NCBI GenBank assembly: GCA_012656075.1
Contig: JAAKBF010000354.1
Location: forward strand, 372,001 to 436,000
From: Phytophthora hibernalis
Taxonomy: Eukaryota; Oomycota; Peronosporomycetes; Peronosporales; Peronosporaceae
Reading direction: 5' to 3'
DNA: 64,000 bases
The number at the start of each line of letters is the position of its first letter. Within the stretch, counting starts at the first letter, position 1. Below are positions 21,648-32,681 of the stretch, one piece after another. Position numbers and translations under genes: made by a program. The notes below the pieces were generated by a model. That model was given only the letters and a program-made list of their open reading frames with translations, was not told where the DNA came from and did no database searches.

Positions 21648-22859
21648 ATGCAGATCTTGCCGAGGTGGATGGAGGAAGCGCGCAGAGCTCGGGCTCGCCA
21701 GTGTGCTCTGGCCGTAGCTGTAATTGGTGCACTTGCTGCCGAAGGGCCAGCCGAACCTAGTGAATGCATTTTGCGTCGTCGTTTGACTGGAACGTGCACA
21801 AACAAACCCTTTTGCTGGAAGGACAATTCAAGCGCTGCTACAGGATGGATGTTCATTCATTTGAGAGTCTTTTACTGATGATCAGGCCTTCTCTAGTCTG
21901 AGACGAGATCCAGTCAGCTCGGCGCACAGGAACAGGTCCAGTCACGCCAGAAAACATGCTCCAAATGACCATCTCGTGAATCGCCGGCAGTAATTACCAC
22001 ACCACACGTACTCTGGGTGGTAGCTCAGTGTCGGGCTTCTATGACAACGTACACGCTGTAATGGACGCAATCTGTGAATGTCCTGAACTGCGCATTCGTT
22101 CTCCGGTGAAGTTAACAAAACGAAGAGCTAGCTGACGAGTTTACTAATATCAGCAAGGACGGCATTTTGACAGGTTGTGTGGGGTGTGTTGACGGATGGC
22201 TGTGTCACATTCGCGCTCCGAGCGAGAAAGAAGTGCCAGACGTTGTTGCGTTCTTCTTCGGACACTACCAGATGTATGGACTCAATGTCCAAGCCATTTG
22301 CGACGCGTGCTGCCGCTTCACAGGCTACTGTTTTAATTCTTCAGGGAAGGTGGGAGATTCAATTGCCTTCAAGAAGGGGAAGCTCAGCGAAGACATCATG
22401 AACCTGCCGTCGGTGTTTTATATCGTCGGAGACAACGCGTATCCGCTGTCGGACTCACTTCTCGTCCCCTTCAACAAGCTGGAAATGAAAGCTAAAAAGC
22501 ATTCTGACTTTAACTTTTACCTCAGCCAACTGCGCATTCGGATCGAAATGGCGTTTGGGCTGCTGACAAACAAGTGGCAGATTTTTCAGCGCGCGCTGGT
22601 TGTGGACTTTGTCAACGTCGGAAAGGTTATCAAGACGTGTATGAAGCTCCATAACTTCTGCATAAGTGAACGACTCAAAAATAAAAATGCCGTGGTGAGC
22701 ATTGATGAGGTGTCTGTGGAATACCACAAGTTACCCGAGAGCTCCTACCTACCAGCTGACAACCCGAAGCAAGCGCAGTCTTGCGTCACGATGCGCAAGG
22801 ACGCATTCTCCGTGAAGTCGTGGTCGACCACATTCAGAACTTTGGTCTCCGGCGACTAA
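21648..22859 (+). pseudogene. decayed Harbinger transposase of copy 2
   Basis: Closely related to the transposase at 18585-19810. The 3' part (22167-22859) is open and keeps all three catalytic residues (GCVDGW, YIVGDNAYPLSD, LRIRIEMAFGLL). The 5' part has in-frame stops, for example after MIRPSLV near 21900 and in the stretch near 21978, plus frame changes between LLLEG and CILRRR. Stops created by substitution, not only by indels, point to real decay. The C-terminal tail past ADNPKQA is also shifted relative to copy 1. Confidence 0.8.
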
Positions 22860-22875
22860 AGCGAGCACGCCGGAA

Positions 22876-23987
22876 CTAAAGGTTCCCGCTCATGATCTTG
22901 AGCTCCAGATCATAAATCTGTGTCTCTAACGCAATTTTCTTGTCCTGGCAGCCTTGCAGTCCGCGTCCAATATCAGCTGCATCAACCCCAGCCACGAGAC
23001 ACTGGCGGCGCTTTTCCAACAGCTCCTGCATGACCGTCGTGTTGCGTGTCAGCATATCGGACAGCGTGGATAATTTATGGGCGGCTCGCTGCTCTTGAAT
23101 GAACAGCTTTTGCTCTTTCCAGGTCTCTTCTTGCAGTTGGTTTGCCTCACCGCCAAACAGCTCCTCGATTTTAGCGATGAGCGATGTCGTTTCTTCGGAT
23201 TGGGCGCGCTTTCGACGTTTGCGGTTGCTTTTCTCCTGCTCCGGAGCGTTATCTTCTTGGGTAGAGTCATCTTCATCATCGGCGTACAGGTTGGCCGCGC
23301 AGAACTCGCGCCCAGATTGGCAGTGTTCACACCAGCGGTCCAAATAGTACACGTCCACCCGACCATCGCAAAAGTCCCAGAAGTCCGCGCTCCCTGCCCG
23401 GATACCTTTGACCGATCTTCGGCACGAGAAAAGTTGCTACTGAGCTCCTTCCACATTCTCCTCAGCTTTGCAGCAGAATGCACCATGTGGATTGACACGT
23501 CTACGCCCTCGAAGCTGGAATCGTCTGAGATGAGTGCATCGTACTCCCCGGTATCTGACCCAAAAGCGGTAGCAACATCCACCCAAAAGGTAGAGCCTCC
23601 GTCGTCAAGCTCGTCTCGCCGAAGTTGATGCCCAGTAGCGAGAAACGAGGCGAAAACTCGATCCGAGAAGAGCACGTTGATCAGGCGGAACATACAGCCA
23701 CTCGTCCTCTTCTCCTCTTCTTCACTTGTCCTCTTTGAACGTTTACTCTGGCGCTGAAGCAACGCTTGAAAACCCTCCGTGTTCGAGTCCCAAGAGTGAA
23801 GCAGGCTGACTCGCTCATCCTTTCTTGTGTTCTTCGCCACGTTCAGCTTTCGCGCCGTGCACTTCAGCTTCAGTTGCTCAAGCGTCCAATCCTTGTAGTC
23901 GTCAGACGTCGGCGGAGATATCGTGCGCTTGCGCGCGTCAAGCGCTGAGCTCACAGTCCACGTCGAGCTGAGTGTGGAGGAGGCCAT
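22876..23987 (-). CDS. Harbinger accessory protein of copy 2
   Basis: Counterpart of the gene at 19819-21007; 370 residues from the ATG at 23987 with one base restored near 23390. It keeps the SAP-like segment (WTLEQLKLKCTARKLNV), GCMFRLINVLFSDRVFASFL, the WDFCDGR/YYLDRWCEHC block and the coiled coil (EQKLFIQEQRAAHKLSTL). It is better preserved than its neighbouring transposase. The break falls in the same linker as in copy 1 but at a different base, which argues against a programmed shift and for separate indels. Confidence 0.7.
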
Positions 23988-25670
23988 GGTGTCTTGGATG
24001 CGCAACGGAAACTTCAAGATTGGAATGGTACCAAATGTTGTGTACATTAGTATCGTCAAAGTGATATTGCTGCTGCTGCATTGATTGGCACGCCGAAGTA
24101 ATACGCACTGGAGCATTGTCAGTGCAGTAGTGGTATGTTACCACCATTCTCATCAGCTAGCCCCTACCATGCGGTCAATTGAGCATCCGCTGAGTGCAAG
24201 GACACGAGATCACGTTGTCGGCAGCGCTGTTCATGTCCCGGTAGCTGTCCGTGCGTGAGAACGCTAGTGTTGTGGTCGTACATCACTGAGGTACACTCGT
24301 TCTCCGTGTCTGGTCAAACTCCCTTGTCAGAGCTGCACATGGCCAAGCTGTTCCCGCCATGCTCTTGACCTACCATCAAGGCTCAAGAGGACCTCTTACG
24401 AACTGGACTGCTTCTCCAAGACGACAGTGGTGGCGTAGATCATGGACGCCAGGTAACATCCGTCCGGCGACCTGCAAATACAATGCAACAAGTACCATCG
24501 ATTAGCCAATAATTTTCTACCCGTAATTCCTTGTAACGCAATGGCAGGCGGAACCACTTGGGAGCTTGATTGGTCCGGCACTCCACTCGTGTGCGACAAC
24601 AACAAAACTGAGTGCGTCTTCAAGCCTTACCCGGAGTATGTCAACCACAAGCAAACGTTCCACTGAAAGAACTCAAACACCATGTTAGCCTTGAATGCTA
24701 CGCCACGGAACCACACAAAAATCAATACCGTGACCTGATCACTCACTTTACTATCTTGCACAACCGTGGTCATACCAACTATGCGTCCGCTACGGTCCTG
24801 CGAATACGTTTCCGCCCACGCTTTTGCCGTCATCTCCTTCCGTTTTGCCTGCAATAAATTAAAGTAATTAACAAAAGTACAGTCGAGTGAGTTGCTCCCA
24901 TTACAGAGTAGCTGCCCCCAAAACAGACATCATAAAACCAACGCTGGGTTCCGTCGATCGTGTTCTCGACTGTGTTGCACTCAAACTAGCTGAAGATGAG
25001 CGGGCGAGCGTAGCTGACTTCGGCATTCTCGGTCATGCGTTTTTGAATCCCAACAGGCTGTTCCTATGCGTCATCCGGATAGCACTTGGTTGCCGTAGTC
25101 CAACGGCAGTTCTCGCACCTGTAGATTGACAGATTAATATTGTATGTTAATAGTTGTAACTAGCCTCAGCAGACGAATATACTCACGGAGCTGAAACATC
25201 GACGAGAATGTAAATCCCCGCTTCCTAGCGCGCACAAAGGGACTTGTCGTGCGATACACTCGTGTCGATTGAGTCTCATCCATCTGTGTTCGCACCAAAG
25301 GCCTTCATCAATTGGAGGTGCGGCTTCTACAACCCCGTGCTCTTCAGCATCCCAATCATAGTCGCTAACGCCTCTTTTGACACTGTAGGAGGTCCTACAT
25401 GCGTCCGTGAACCTCTTCAGACGGCGCTGCAGGTGGGCGATCCCGGGAGAATCACGACCGCCCTGTACGGTGCCAGGAAAGCGCCACGAGGCGTCCCACA
25501 CCAGCGCGCTATGGTCATTCAACGAGCACGCTTGCTTCCATCCTGTCTCCGTGCGGAATAAAAGGTTTTATGGGAAGAGATGGTACAGTGTACCACAGCT
25601 CTAACTCGCGATCCGGTTCTGAACGCCGGGATCGTGACCCCGCCACCTTCCGAGGGCTACCCCTTAACCC
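23988..25670. other. extra DNA inside Harbinger copy 2, no recognised gene
   Basis: About 1.5 kb absent from copy 1. Minus-strand frames at 24627-24854 (KAWAETYSQDRSGRIVGM, followed by a GTAAGG donor) and 25166-25522 (MNDHSALVWDASWRFPG) look protein-like and could be exons of a captured host gene, but I cannot identify it. A degenerate copy of the terminal motif lies near 25615-25660. Confidence 0.35.
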
Positions 25671-25703
25671 TTCGGATCGCGATCCCGGCTCGGAACGGCC
25701 CTC

Positions 25704-26591
25704 ATTACCGTAGACAGTGTACTTCCTCTGTTTGGAAATGATAGAAAGAATGTTTTTATGTTTTACTTGGTTTCACTATGCATCCGTACATAGTATGAAC
25801 AGGGACCACTTCAAAAACAAACCTGGCTGTACCAGCGACCTCCTTTGCCACCTCGCTACGGCGCTTTTCATACGGAACCGTTGTGCGCACGGTTGATTGT
25901 CCTAAAGACGTGGCCCACTATCGATATCGTAAAGGTGTCAGATCCATATTTTCAATATTAGAGTCACTGGGCGAAAAACAAAATTCAATATTATCTTGCC
26001 CAAGCGAGCTTTCAACATTTCTAAGCGACGAATTGGGCCGATGTACGGCGTCTACAGGTCGTTTGGCCTGCTACCTATAGACACTGAGATTTCTGGGGTA
26101 AAATGTAAAGATGTCCAGGTGCAGCGGAGAAAAACGGTTTGAGAAGTCGAAGTTGGTCGATTATTTTGGCTGTGGGTCAACATCTGCAGGATAGTTTGGA
26201 CTAAAAGCAGTGCCATTGGATAGAACTGACGCTAACGATTATTTTGAGCCAATGAGCATCGAATACAGTTTAAAATTGAGAGGAGTCACTGCTAATTACT
26301 TCCTCTGTTTGGAAATGATGGAAAGAGTCAACTTTGAATGAAAACATTTTCATCCACCATTTCCGATGCTCGCGAGCCTGGATCGACTCGGACACGACGA
26401 AGAACTCATGTCGGCACATATCTGTACCACGTCACAGATCTTGGCAGGTTTATTCATTTTTGTACCTGGAGTGTTTTAACGCTGGTTCCAGCAAAGAGGT
26501 GGCGGAATCTCATCTAAACAGCACTGCAGCTCGACGACAAGCAGTAATTGAGAGGCTGCTAACTTGCACGTCGAGTCGGGTGGGATGTGTT
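25704..26591. other. spacer with a 27-base direct repeat
   Basis: About 890 bases with no convincing gene. TACTTCCTCTGTTTGGAAAT occurs near 25720 and again near 26300, each followed by GAT(A/G)GAAAGA, so two copies of at least 27 bases bracket about 560 bases. They may flank an old insertion. Confidence 0.5.
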
Positions 26592-27276
26592 TTACTTGTC
26601 GGCGACAAGCGGTCCGATGAGCGCGCTGGTGGCGTCGAAGACCTCGTCGGGGCCGGGGGTGGCGTCCACCTTGAAGACCTTGTCCTGCTTCTCGTAGTGC
26701 AGGATCACGGGCATGGTCGAGTCGAGGTACGTGCGGAAGCGCTTGCGGATGGCCTCGGCGTTGTCGTCCGAGCGGCCGCTGGTCTTGCCGCGCTCCAGCA
26801 GACGCAGCTCCATGACGCTCTCGGGGCAGTCGTAGAAAAGCACGCCCTGCACCTGGAACTCGTCCGCGGGCATCTCCTCCTGCCAGCCCTGCAGGTTGTC
26901 GAAGTTGCGCGGGAAGCCGTCGATGAGGAACAGGTCGCGGCCGCTCTTGACCATGGCCTGCTGCAGCAGACTCAGCGTGATCTTCACGGGCACAATCTGG
27001 CCTTCCTTGATCATGCGGTCGATGAGTTCGCCGTTGGCTGAACCCGACTGGCGCTCCTCGCGCAGCAGATCGCCGGCCTACAGCAACAAAAATGACAATA
27101 GACTTGACAATTAGAGTTTGTGATAACATCTCCGCTTCCACTAAAAAGAACGGTAGCTTTCCGTACCGACAAGTGCACGAAGCCGAACTTGTCCACCAGC
27201 TTGAGCACTGCGTGCCCTTGCCGGCGCCAGGGCCGCCCAGCACGAACAGGATCTTCTTGGTCAACGCCGCGCTCAT
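26592..27276 (-). CDS. UMP-CMP kinase (adenylate kinase family)
   Basis: Two exons (27276-27167 and 27077-26592) with a GT-AG intron. One base is missing near 27206, right after the P-loop; with it restored the coding length is 597 bases (198 residues), normal for UMP-CMP kinases. Landmarks are LFVLGGPGAGKGTQC (ATP P-loop), FGFVHLS then AGDLLREE across the splice, a short NMP-binding segment, LIDGFPRN, YDCPESVMELRLLERG, and a short LID (GRSDDNAEAIRKRF). The short LID and this motif set distinguish it from adenylate kinase isoforms with long lids. It phosphorylates UMP and CMP in the cytosol. It is divergently arranged with the V-ATPase gene, about 170 bases between the ATGs, so they may share a promoter region. 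Confidence 0.9.
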
Positions 27277-27443
27277 CTTCGTCAAATTTGCAACTGCGAG
27301 GGGACAAATTTCATGGTATGTCGTACATAACGTGGTTCAAATCCTAGACTAGGTCCGAAATTAGTGTTTCCAGATCCGAAATCAAGCACTGATTGAGATC
27401 CACTTCGGGCAAAGACGCGAAGGAAGGATCGCTTCAAGCGCCG

Positions 27444-29634
27444 ATGGAGACCAAGAGCCACGTGGCCATCAACATGTCCGGCAGCGGGTCGCTGGACGTG
27501 GCACTAGCGCGGGAGGAGGCGCTGCACCGCTTCCGCGACATCAACTGGGCCACCTACACGCGGTACGGCTGTGAATTGTTATTTTATCAGAACAATTTAG
27601 ATCCGAATTTACTTATATGCTATTTTCGGATGTCTGTGTGATGGTGTTATAATTCTTGACTACTAGTGTGGGCGGGTTCTCGCTGGAGAAGACGGAGATC
27701 ACCGCGTTGAAGGACCTGGAAGGAGTCATTAAGCCAGGCGCCGACGACGCCACGAACGTGAGGAGGCATTTTTTTAATAAGTTTACTATATTTACGGGTT
27801 ATTTTGGATGTTTTTAGGTCAAGGCCGTGGACGAGTTCATGAGTGGTGAGTGGTTATTGTATTGAAGTTTATTTGTTGAGAACTAATTTTTGTGTTTTGG
27901 TGCTGGGTCAGATGCTGGACCTTCGGTGGGGAGTGCACTGTTGAAGCTCGTTAAGAATGTGACGGAGCCGACTGTGCTCAAATACTGTCTGGCTCGCATG
28001 GAGGAGCTGCTGCCGGGTAGGATGCTAATGATGTTTGGAGATTGTGTTGGAAGAATTAACTAACGGGTGTTTGCTTTTGTTTCTGCTGTTTGGTTGAAGA
28101 CGGCCTTCGTCTGCACAAGCGGATGGTGTACTTTGTGCCGGAAGGCAGTACCGTGGATGCTGCGCCTTTCTTGAGGATGATCCGTAACGATACGGGTTAC
28201 ATGCAATACGCGGCGAGCCACTTGCTTGCCCTTTTCCTCACGTACGTGGGTTGTATGATGCCGGGATTTGTTTCAGGCATTTTGATGAGTTGTGTGCTGT
28301 GTTGACGTTAGGATTCGTCCGCGCCAGGAAGATGCAGAAGCGCTGGGTCAGTGGTTGATTCAGTCACTGAAGACTGGTGCTCTGCCAACGTCGACGAATG
28401 ATGCGGCTCGCGCAAACGTAACACGCGCTGCAGTTTCGTCGTTGATGGTACTTCTGCGCAATGAAAAGCTGCGCGTGGTTTTCGTCAAACAAGGTGGCGT
28501 GGCGCCGTAAGAAGTTTTTTGTCGGTTTGTTTGGCCCGCACGTTTGCTCACCATGAAAATGTTGTTGATGTGAGATAGCGTGGTGGACTTGCTGGAGAAC
28601 TCGCAGAACCGCGCGCAACTTGCTTACGAAGTATGTGACGTGCTGGATGGAGGAGCTTTGTTGATACGTTCTACTAGAGAACACTAACCTGTATTCATTT
28701 CATCTCCTTTACTGCAGCTCACATTTATCCTGTGGACCTTGGCATTTTGCGACGAAGCTATGGAGAAGTTTGTGGCTGCCAAGGCTTTGGATGTAATCGT
28801 GCTTCAGGTGGCAGCAGCTCCCCGCGAAAAGGTCGTGCGTGTCGCCTTAGAAGCTCTTCAGGTGAGTTGTCTTTTCACATGGAATGGAATCCTTGCAAAA
28901 ACATAACATGCGCATCTGTGTATGCTTTGAACTTATCCTTGCACAGAATTTGATCGGTAAACTCAGTGGCTTCTTCAATGAGCGAATGATTGACAGTGGA
29001 CTTTTAAAAACGCTGAATAACATGCGTGAGCGAAAGTGGGCGGACGAAGACATTTCGAAGGGCATCCTGGCTGTCCGTGACGTGCTCATTCGCGAGTACA
29101 AGGAACTGAAGTACGCCGGCTTGGTTTTTGCTTCGCACTTGTGCTGCTTCATCAAGCTTAGGACTGACCCTCTGATATTTCGTGCTGCTCGTATACAGTA
29201 CGATGGAGCGCTACGAAAAGGAGCTTCGAACGGGCACGCTGAACTGGGGTTTGCTGCACACTGACAAGTTTTGGAAGGACAACTTCATGACGTTCGAGAA
29301 CAAGGATTTTGAGTTGATCCGGTATGTGGTTACTCGCCTTCGTTGAGTAGTTGCACATGCAAAACGTCTTGACTGGTGGAACTCATCGCTGTTTTCGTGC
29401 TGCAGTTTGTTGATCGACCTGTTGGAATCGGATGACCAAAAGACGGTGGCAGTGGCCCTATTTGATTTGGGCGAGTTCGTGCGCTTTTATCCTAATGGCA
29501 AGCACATCGCGAAAAGACTCGGTGCGAAGAAGGTGGCAATGAAGCTCATGACGCACGAGAATGCAGAGGTGCAAAAGCAAGCCCTGCAGTGCATCTCGAA
29601 GATGATGGTCAACAAGTGGGAGTTTGTCAAGTAA
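27444..29634 (+). CDS. VMA13: V-type proton ATPase subunit H
   Basis: Eleven exons (27444-27562, 27667-27757, 27818-27845, 27912-28016, 28100-28241, 28312-28506, 28579-28630, 28718-28861, 28947-29110, 29199-29321, 29406-29634), all GT-AG and in phase, totalling 1,392 bases (463 residues), the family length. The protein is an armadillo-like helical repeat. Characteristic stretches are DINWATYTR near the start, LTFILWTLAFCDEAMEKF in the middle, and the conserved C-terminal domain LHTDKFWKDN, DFELIRLLIDLLES, GEFVRFYPNGKHIAKRLGAK and EVQKQALQCISKMMVNKWEF. Subunit H couples the V1 and Vo sectors and silences free V1 at vacuolar and endosomal membranes. This is unusually intron-rich for the window, and it has no frame break. 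Confidence 0.95.
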
Positions 29635-29999
29635 GGAACGTCAGTTTGGTGCGGCGCCGCAGACGCAGCAAGTGTCCGCAACGCATTGTGATCGTAGGGG
29701 ACGTGACAAAACAGTTTTAACATTGACAAAAAGGGCACATGATTGTTGCAGCAGTTTGCGTGGTGCTTTATATCGAGGGTAGTGCCCATATAGGCAGGCA
29801 TCCAGAATGATGCATAGGTGAAAAGAACGGCAGTAGAGTATTGCGTACCAGACCTAAGGATGTCAACGATGCGAAGAATCAACAACCGCGACAATTTGAA
29901 ACCAGGACAATTAGATCTGCATTCCTCATTAGCTTCTTCGTAGTCATATTCATGGCCATCGAGCGGCTGAAATTCGAGAGAACTGTTGTCGCACGGAAA
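29635..29999. other. spacer between convergent genes
   Basis: About 365 bases between the V-ATPase stop and the PEX11 stop. No gene or repeat is apparent; it holds the 3' ends of both genes. Confidence 0.5.
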
Positions 30000-31067
30000 T
30001 TATTTCGTGTTCACCCAGGAGCGCCATAGGCCGACGGCAGCTTCCGCCGCACAAAAGACACTCACAAGAGGATCTGCCAACGACACAAGCGTACATTACA
30101 AAAAATAAGAAACGTTGCAGCAGTCAATGGTATCCGTACGGAAATCCAACGTACCTGGTAGGAAGCCGTTCTCGCGAGACCAGTGAATGCAAGGTCCGAG
30201 GTAGAAAAGTTGCGAAGCTGCACGTAGTACAGCTCACGACGCCTGCAAATACAACCGACATGGTTAAGTCACTCCGAAAGCCTAAAGTTTGCAATGCTTC
30301 AACAGCAGACAACAATGTACCGAGCTTGAATGGCGGTAAGTTGGGTCGCACGCTACAAGGAGAATAACGAAATCAGTTACATGTCCTGACACAAAACCCA
30401 CTCAGCCTTACCTCCTCGTCCGTGAGTCCTTCCTGCTCCTTGATCTGCTTCTCCTTCGCCGCCAACGCTCGGATCCTGTAAAAACAAAGACACCAATCAA
30501 CCACCAACCTCCAACAACACCTTCAGCACAACCTACCTCAGTGTATTCGCATACACGTCCAGAAGGATGTACACCCCCACACCTGACACGACTGGCGCGA
30601 GAACTTCATGGCGTCAATGTTCAGCAGCTTGGGTGCACTATCCAAACCACAACAGACTCAGCACCCACTTCCCCTTGCAACTACAACCAAAATACTCACA
30701 CAAAGCCCACATAGGACACGTGCTCCAGTGGGTAGTACACGACCATTGACAGTGCCTGCAGACTGACGATGCGGCGCACGTGGTCGTCGTCGTCTCCGTA
30801 GCACCACGAGCCGTTCTTCCAGGCTGCGTAGGATTCGAAGCCGCCTGTGAAGCGGAGAACGTAGCGCGCCATTGAGATGTTGGAGGCGATTGCGCGCAGA
30901 CCCGTGGACGTCTCGGTCTCCTGTGTAGCATGAGCCAACAAGTGGCCTGAGGCTCCAAGGCCATAGCCGATGGTCTTGTAGAACTTGTCGGCGCGGAACG
31001 TGGCGCTGCTGAAGCGCGCGAACTTGTCCACGTCCATCATCGAAGGCACGAGACTCTTGTCCGTCAT
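30000..31067 (-). CDS. PEX11: peroxisomal membrane protein PEX11
   Basis: Six exons on the minus strand (31067-30700, 30637-30537, 30475-30412, 30352-30321, 30242-30155, 30073-30000). With two bases restored (a C run near 30576 and near 30168) the coding length is 729 bases, 242 residues. Family features are VDKFARFSSATFRADKFYKTIGYG near the start, an amphipathic N-terminal region, ARYVLRFTGGFESY, a charged linker rich in Lys and Glu (LAAKEKQIKEQEG), and a C-terminal membrane region ending near VSVFCAAEAAVGLWRSW. PEX11 elongates and divides peroxisomes. The phases of five splice junctions agree, which supports the model. Parts of this exon set are short (32 bases for exon 4). Confidence 0.88.
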
Positions 31068-31102
31068 TGCTAGGCGATCTACTGTACTAAGGGATTACGT
31101 AA

Positions 31103-31195
31103 ATGAGCGACGGTTGTGCTTCAACCAGTTTGACGCGTCCGGATGACGCGCCGTACGTCAAAATAGATATGGATTCAGTATATCAAATTAAAGAG
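31103..31195 (+). CDS. possible first exon, F5/8C (discoidin)-like stretch
   Basis: ATG at 31103 opens a 31-codon frame ending in a good GTGAGT donor at 31196. DAPYVKIDMDSVYQIKEV resembles the Y-[IV]-x-[IV]-D-[LM]-x(2-3)-Y-x-I strand pattern of F5/8 type C domains. I could not find a matching next exon with confidence; it may belong to the PH-domain gene downstream or to a separate small gene divergent from PEX11. Short match, low confidence. Confidence 0.25.
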
Positions 31196-31689
31196 GTGAG
31201 TACAGTTTCCAGTCGACTAGGTACGAGGACTGGCTCCCTTCGTCAGCAGCTTGAAAATGGGAAACGCTCGCATGTCTCTATCGCTGGTCGTGCGTCAGGG
31301 TCTCCGATAAGGTGCGAATTGCTCGAGTCCATGCTGGGCATGAAGATGTGGTGACTCGCACACACTGGGCGATTGTATGCTTGGGCGCCATCTGCCAGGT
31401 ATCGACCGTCTGGGAGGAAAAGACTCGGTCGGCAAAGGCGACGGCGCCAGCGAAGAAGTCTCGGTTACAAAAGACGATTTGCGTCCGTTGGGTGAGGTTC
31501 TCAACTGCCACGACAGGCCCAAAGTTTGACTTTAAAGCGTTCGTACGCCACATAACGAGCTCTTCCAGGTCAACGGCTGATTGAAACGCACAGATACAAG
31601 AGTGGGCATTACTCCGCTGGCCAGTTGGCGACATACTCCAAGTCGCCCACAAGAAGAGAGACCTACCTACCTGTACCTTTGTGCCAATA

Positions 31690-32316
31690 ATGTACCGAGA
31701 GGGATATCTCATCAAGTGCGGACGCAGTGCGTACGACTCACCGGTACGTCTTCACTCAAGTTCAAGTGTCGAGGTCTTTGTCCTGACTTTTGTATGTCCA
31801 GCAACTACTCTTCTGCGTGTTTGAAGACGGTGTGGTCAAGTTCTTCTCGGACAAGGGCGGTCGAGTCGTGGGTGAGCTGGAGATGGCTGGCCACGTGACC
31901 AAAGTGCGCGTGGAGAAGATGACAAACGGCAAGTTCCCGCACCGCTTCACCGTCTCTGCTGCTGAGGTGGTGCGCGTGGAAGGCCGTCGCATGAAGCTGG
32001 GCGAGCCGCGCGTGACCGAGTTCGCCGCGCCCACCAACGACTTGATGAAGGAGTGGGCCAACTCGCTGCATCTGTGGCGTCGCATGAACTGGAAGGAGAA
32101 CGTCAAGTTCTTCGACGGCACGGGGAGCTCTCGCAAGCAGAAGAGTTCGAGACGCTGCAGTTGCAGATGCACACGCTCAAGACGGTGCGCGGCCGCTCCA
32201 TCTCGGGTCCCAGTTTCCGGAAGCCTTTTGTGAACATCATGCACGGACAACCCTCACCTACGATCAAGAAACTGCGGCAGATGATCATGCACACGGGCTC
32301 CACAGCCTGCGCATAG
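31690..32316 (+). CDS. PH-domain protein
   Basis: Two exons, 31690-31743 and 31802-32316, with a GT-AG intron; one base is missing in a G run near 32123. With it restored the coding length is 570 bases (189 residues). The protein begins MYREGYLIKCGRSAYDSP, the first strand of a pleckstrin-homology fold, continues with CVFEDGVVKFFSDKGG and FTVSAAEVVRVEG, and ends the domain with LMKEWANSLHLWRRMNW, the usual C-terminal helix with its conserved Trp. A C-terminal tail with a coiled segment (EEFETLQLQMHTLK) follows. Expected to bind phosphoinositides or partner proteins at membranes. Upstream exons cannot be excluded. Confidence 0.7.
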
Positions 32317-32544
32317 AGCGCTGGGAATTATCATGCAGTGCTGCCGCGTTGTTTATTAGGCATGTGTAGACCCCATCTCCACCGTCTCAGCGACTGAGCC
32401 TCGTTTTGGTGTCAAGGTCAATTTTGTGTGTATCAATACAGAGCAACTATTATCAAGTGAACCCGTTTTGTTGGTCGTCTCGTGGTGTGAGCTTGAAGCT
32501 GTTTGTCCTCATTATCTTACTCATCGAAACATTACTCCATCGAA

Positions 32545-32637
32545 ATGAATCGGTTGCTGAAACGAGAAGCTGAAAACCAGCTCATGGAGGTGAACAAGCC
32601 ACCGACACCACCCCGACACAGGAAAGTCAAGTTCTAG
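32545..32637 (+). CDS. small basic open frame
   Basis: ATG at 32545 gives 30 residues ending PPTPPRHRKVKF. It sits between the PH gene and the convergent kinase, shortly before an AATAAA-like stretch. A Pro-rich basic tail is protein-like, and it could be the last exon of an unspliced transcript of the PH gene, but there is no independent support. Confidence 0.15.
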   Translation: MNRLLKREAENQLMEVNKPPTPPRHRKVKF

Positions 32638-32681
32638 TTTACATTTCTTACGAAAAGGATAAATAAAGCTAATAGTCTAGT

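Larger units (their letters stand above)
21483..25703. mobile_element. PIF/Harbinger-like DNA transposon, copy 2, with 1.5 kb extra DNA
   Basis: The terminal inverted repeats 21483-21515 and 25671-25703 match at 31 of 33 positions and are closely related to those of copy 1 (shared GGGATCGCGA core). Gene order is the same: transposase on plus, accessory gene on minus. Copy 2 is about 1.5 kb longer because of extra DNA between the accessory gene start (about 23987) and the right terminus. The two elements lie head to tail only about 330 bases apart. Confidence 0.8.

Noticed and set aside
20130..23420. Programmed frameshift in the Harbinger accessory genes, since both copies break in the same linker
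   Set aside because: The breaks fall at different bases and in different sequence contexts, and copy 1 has another break elsewhere, so independent indels are the simpler reading.
26334..27041. Long plus-strand open frame opposite the UMP-CMP kinase
   Set aside because: It is the reverse shadow of the kinase coding exon; composition is driven by the kinase codons and there is no motif or promoter.
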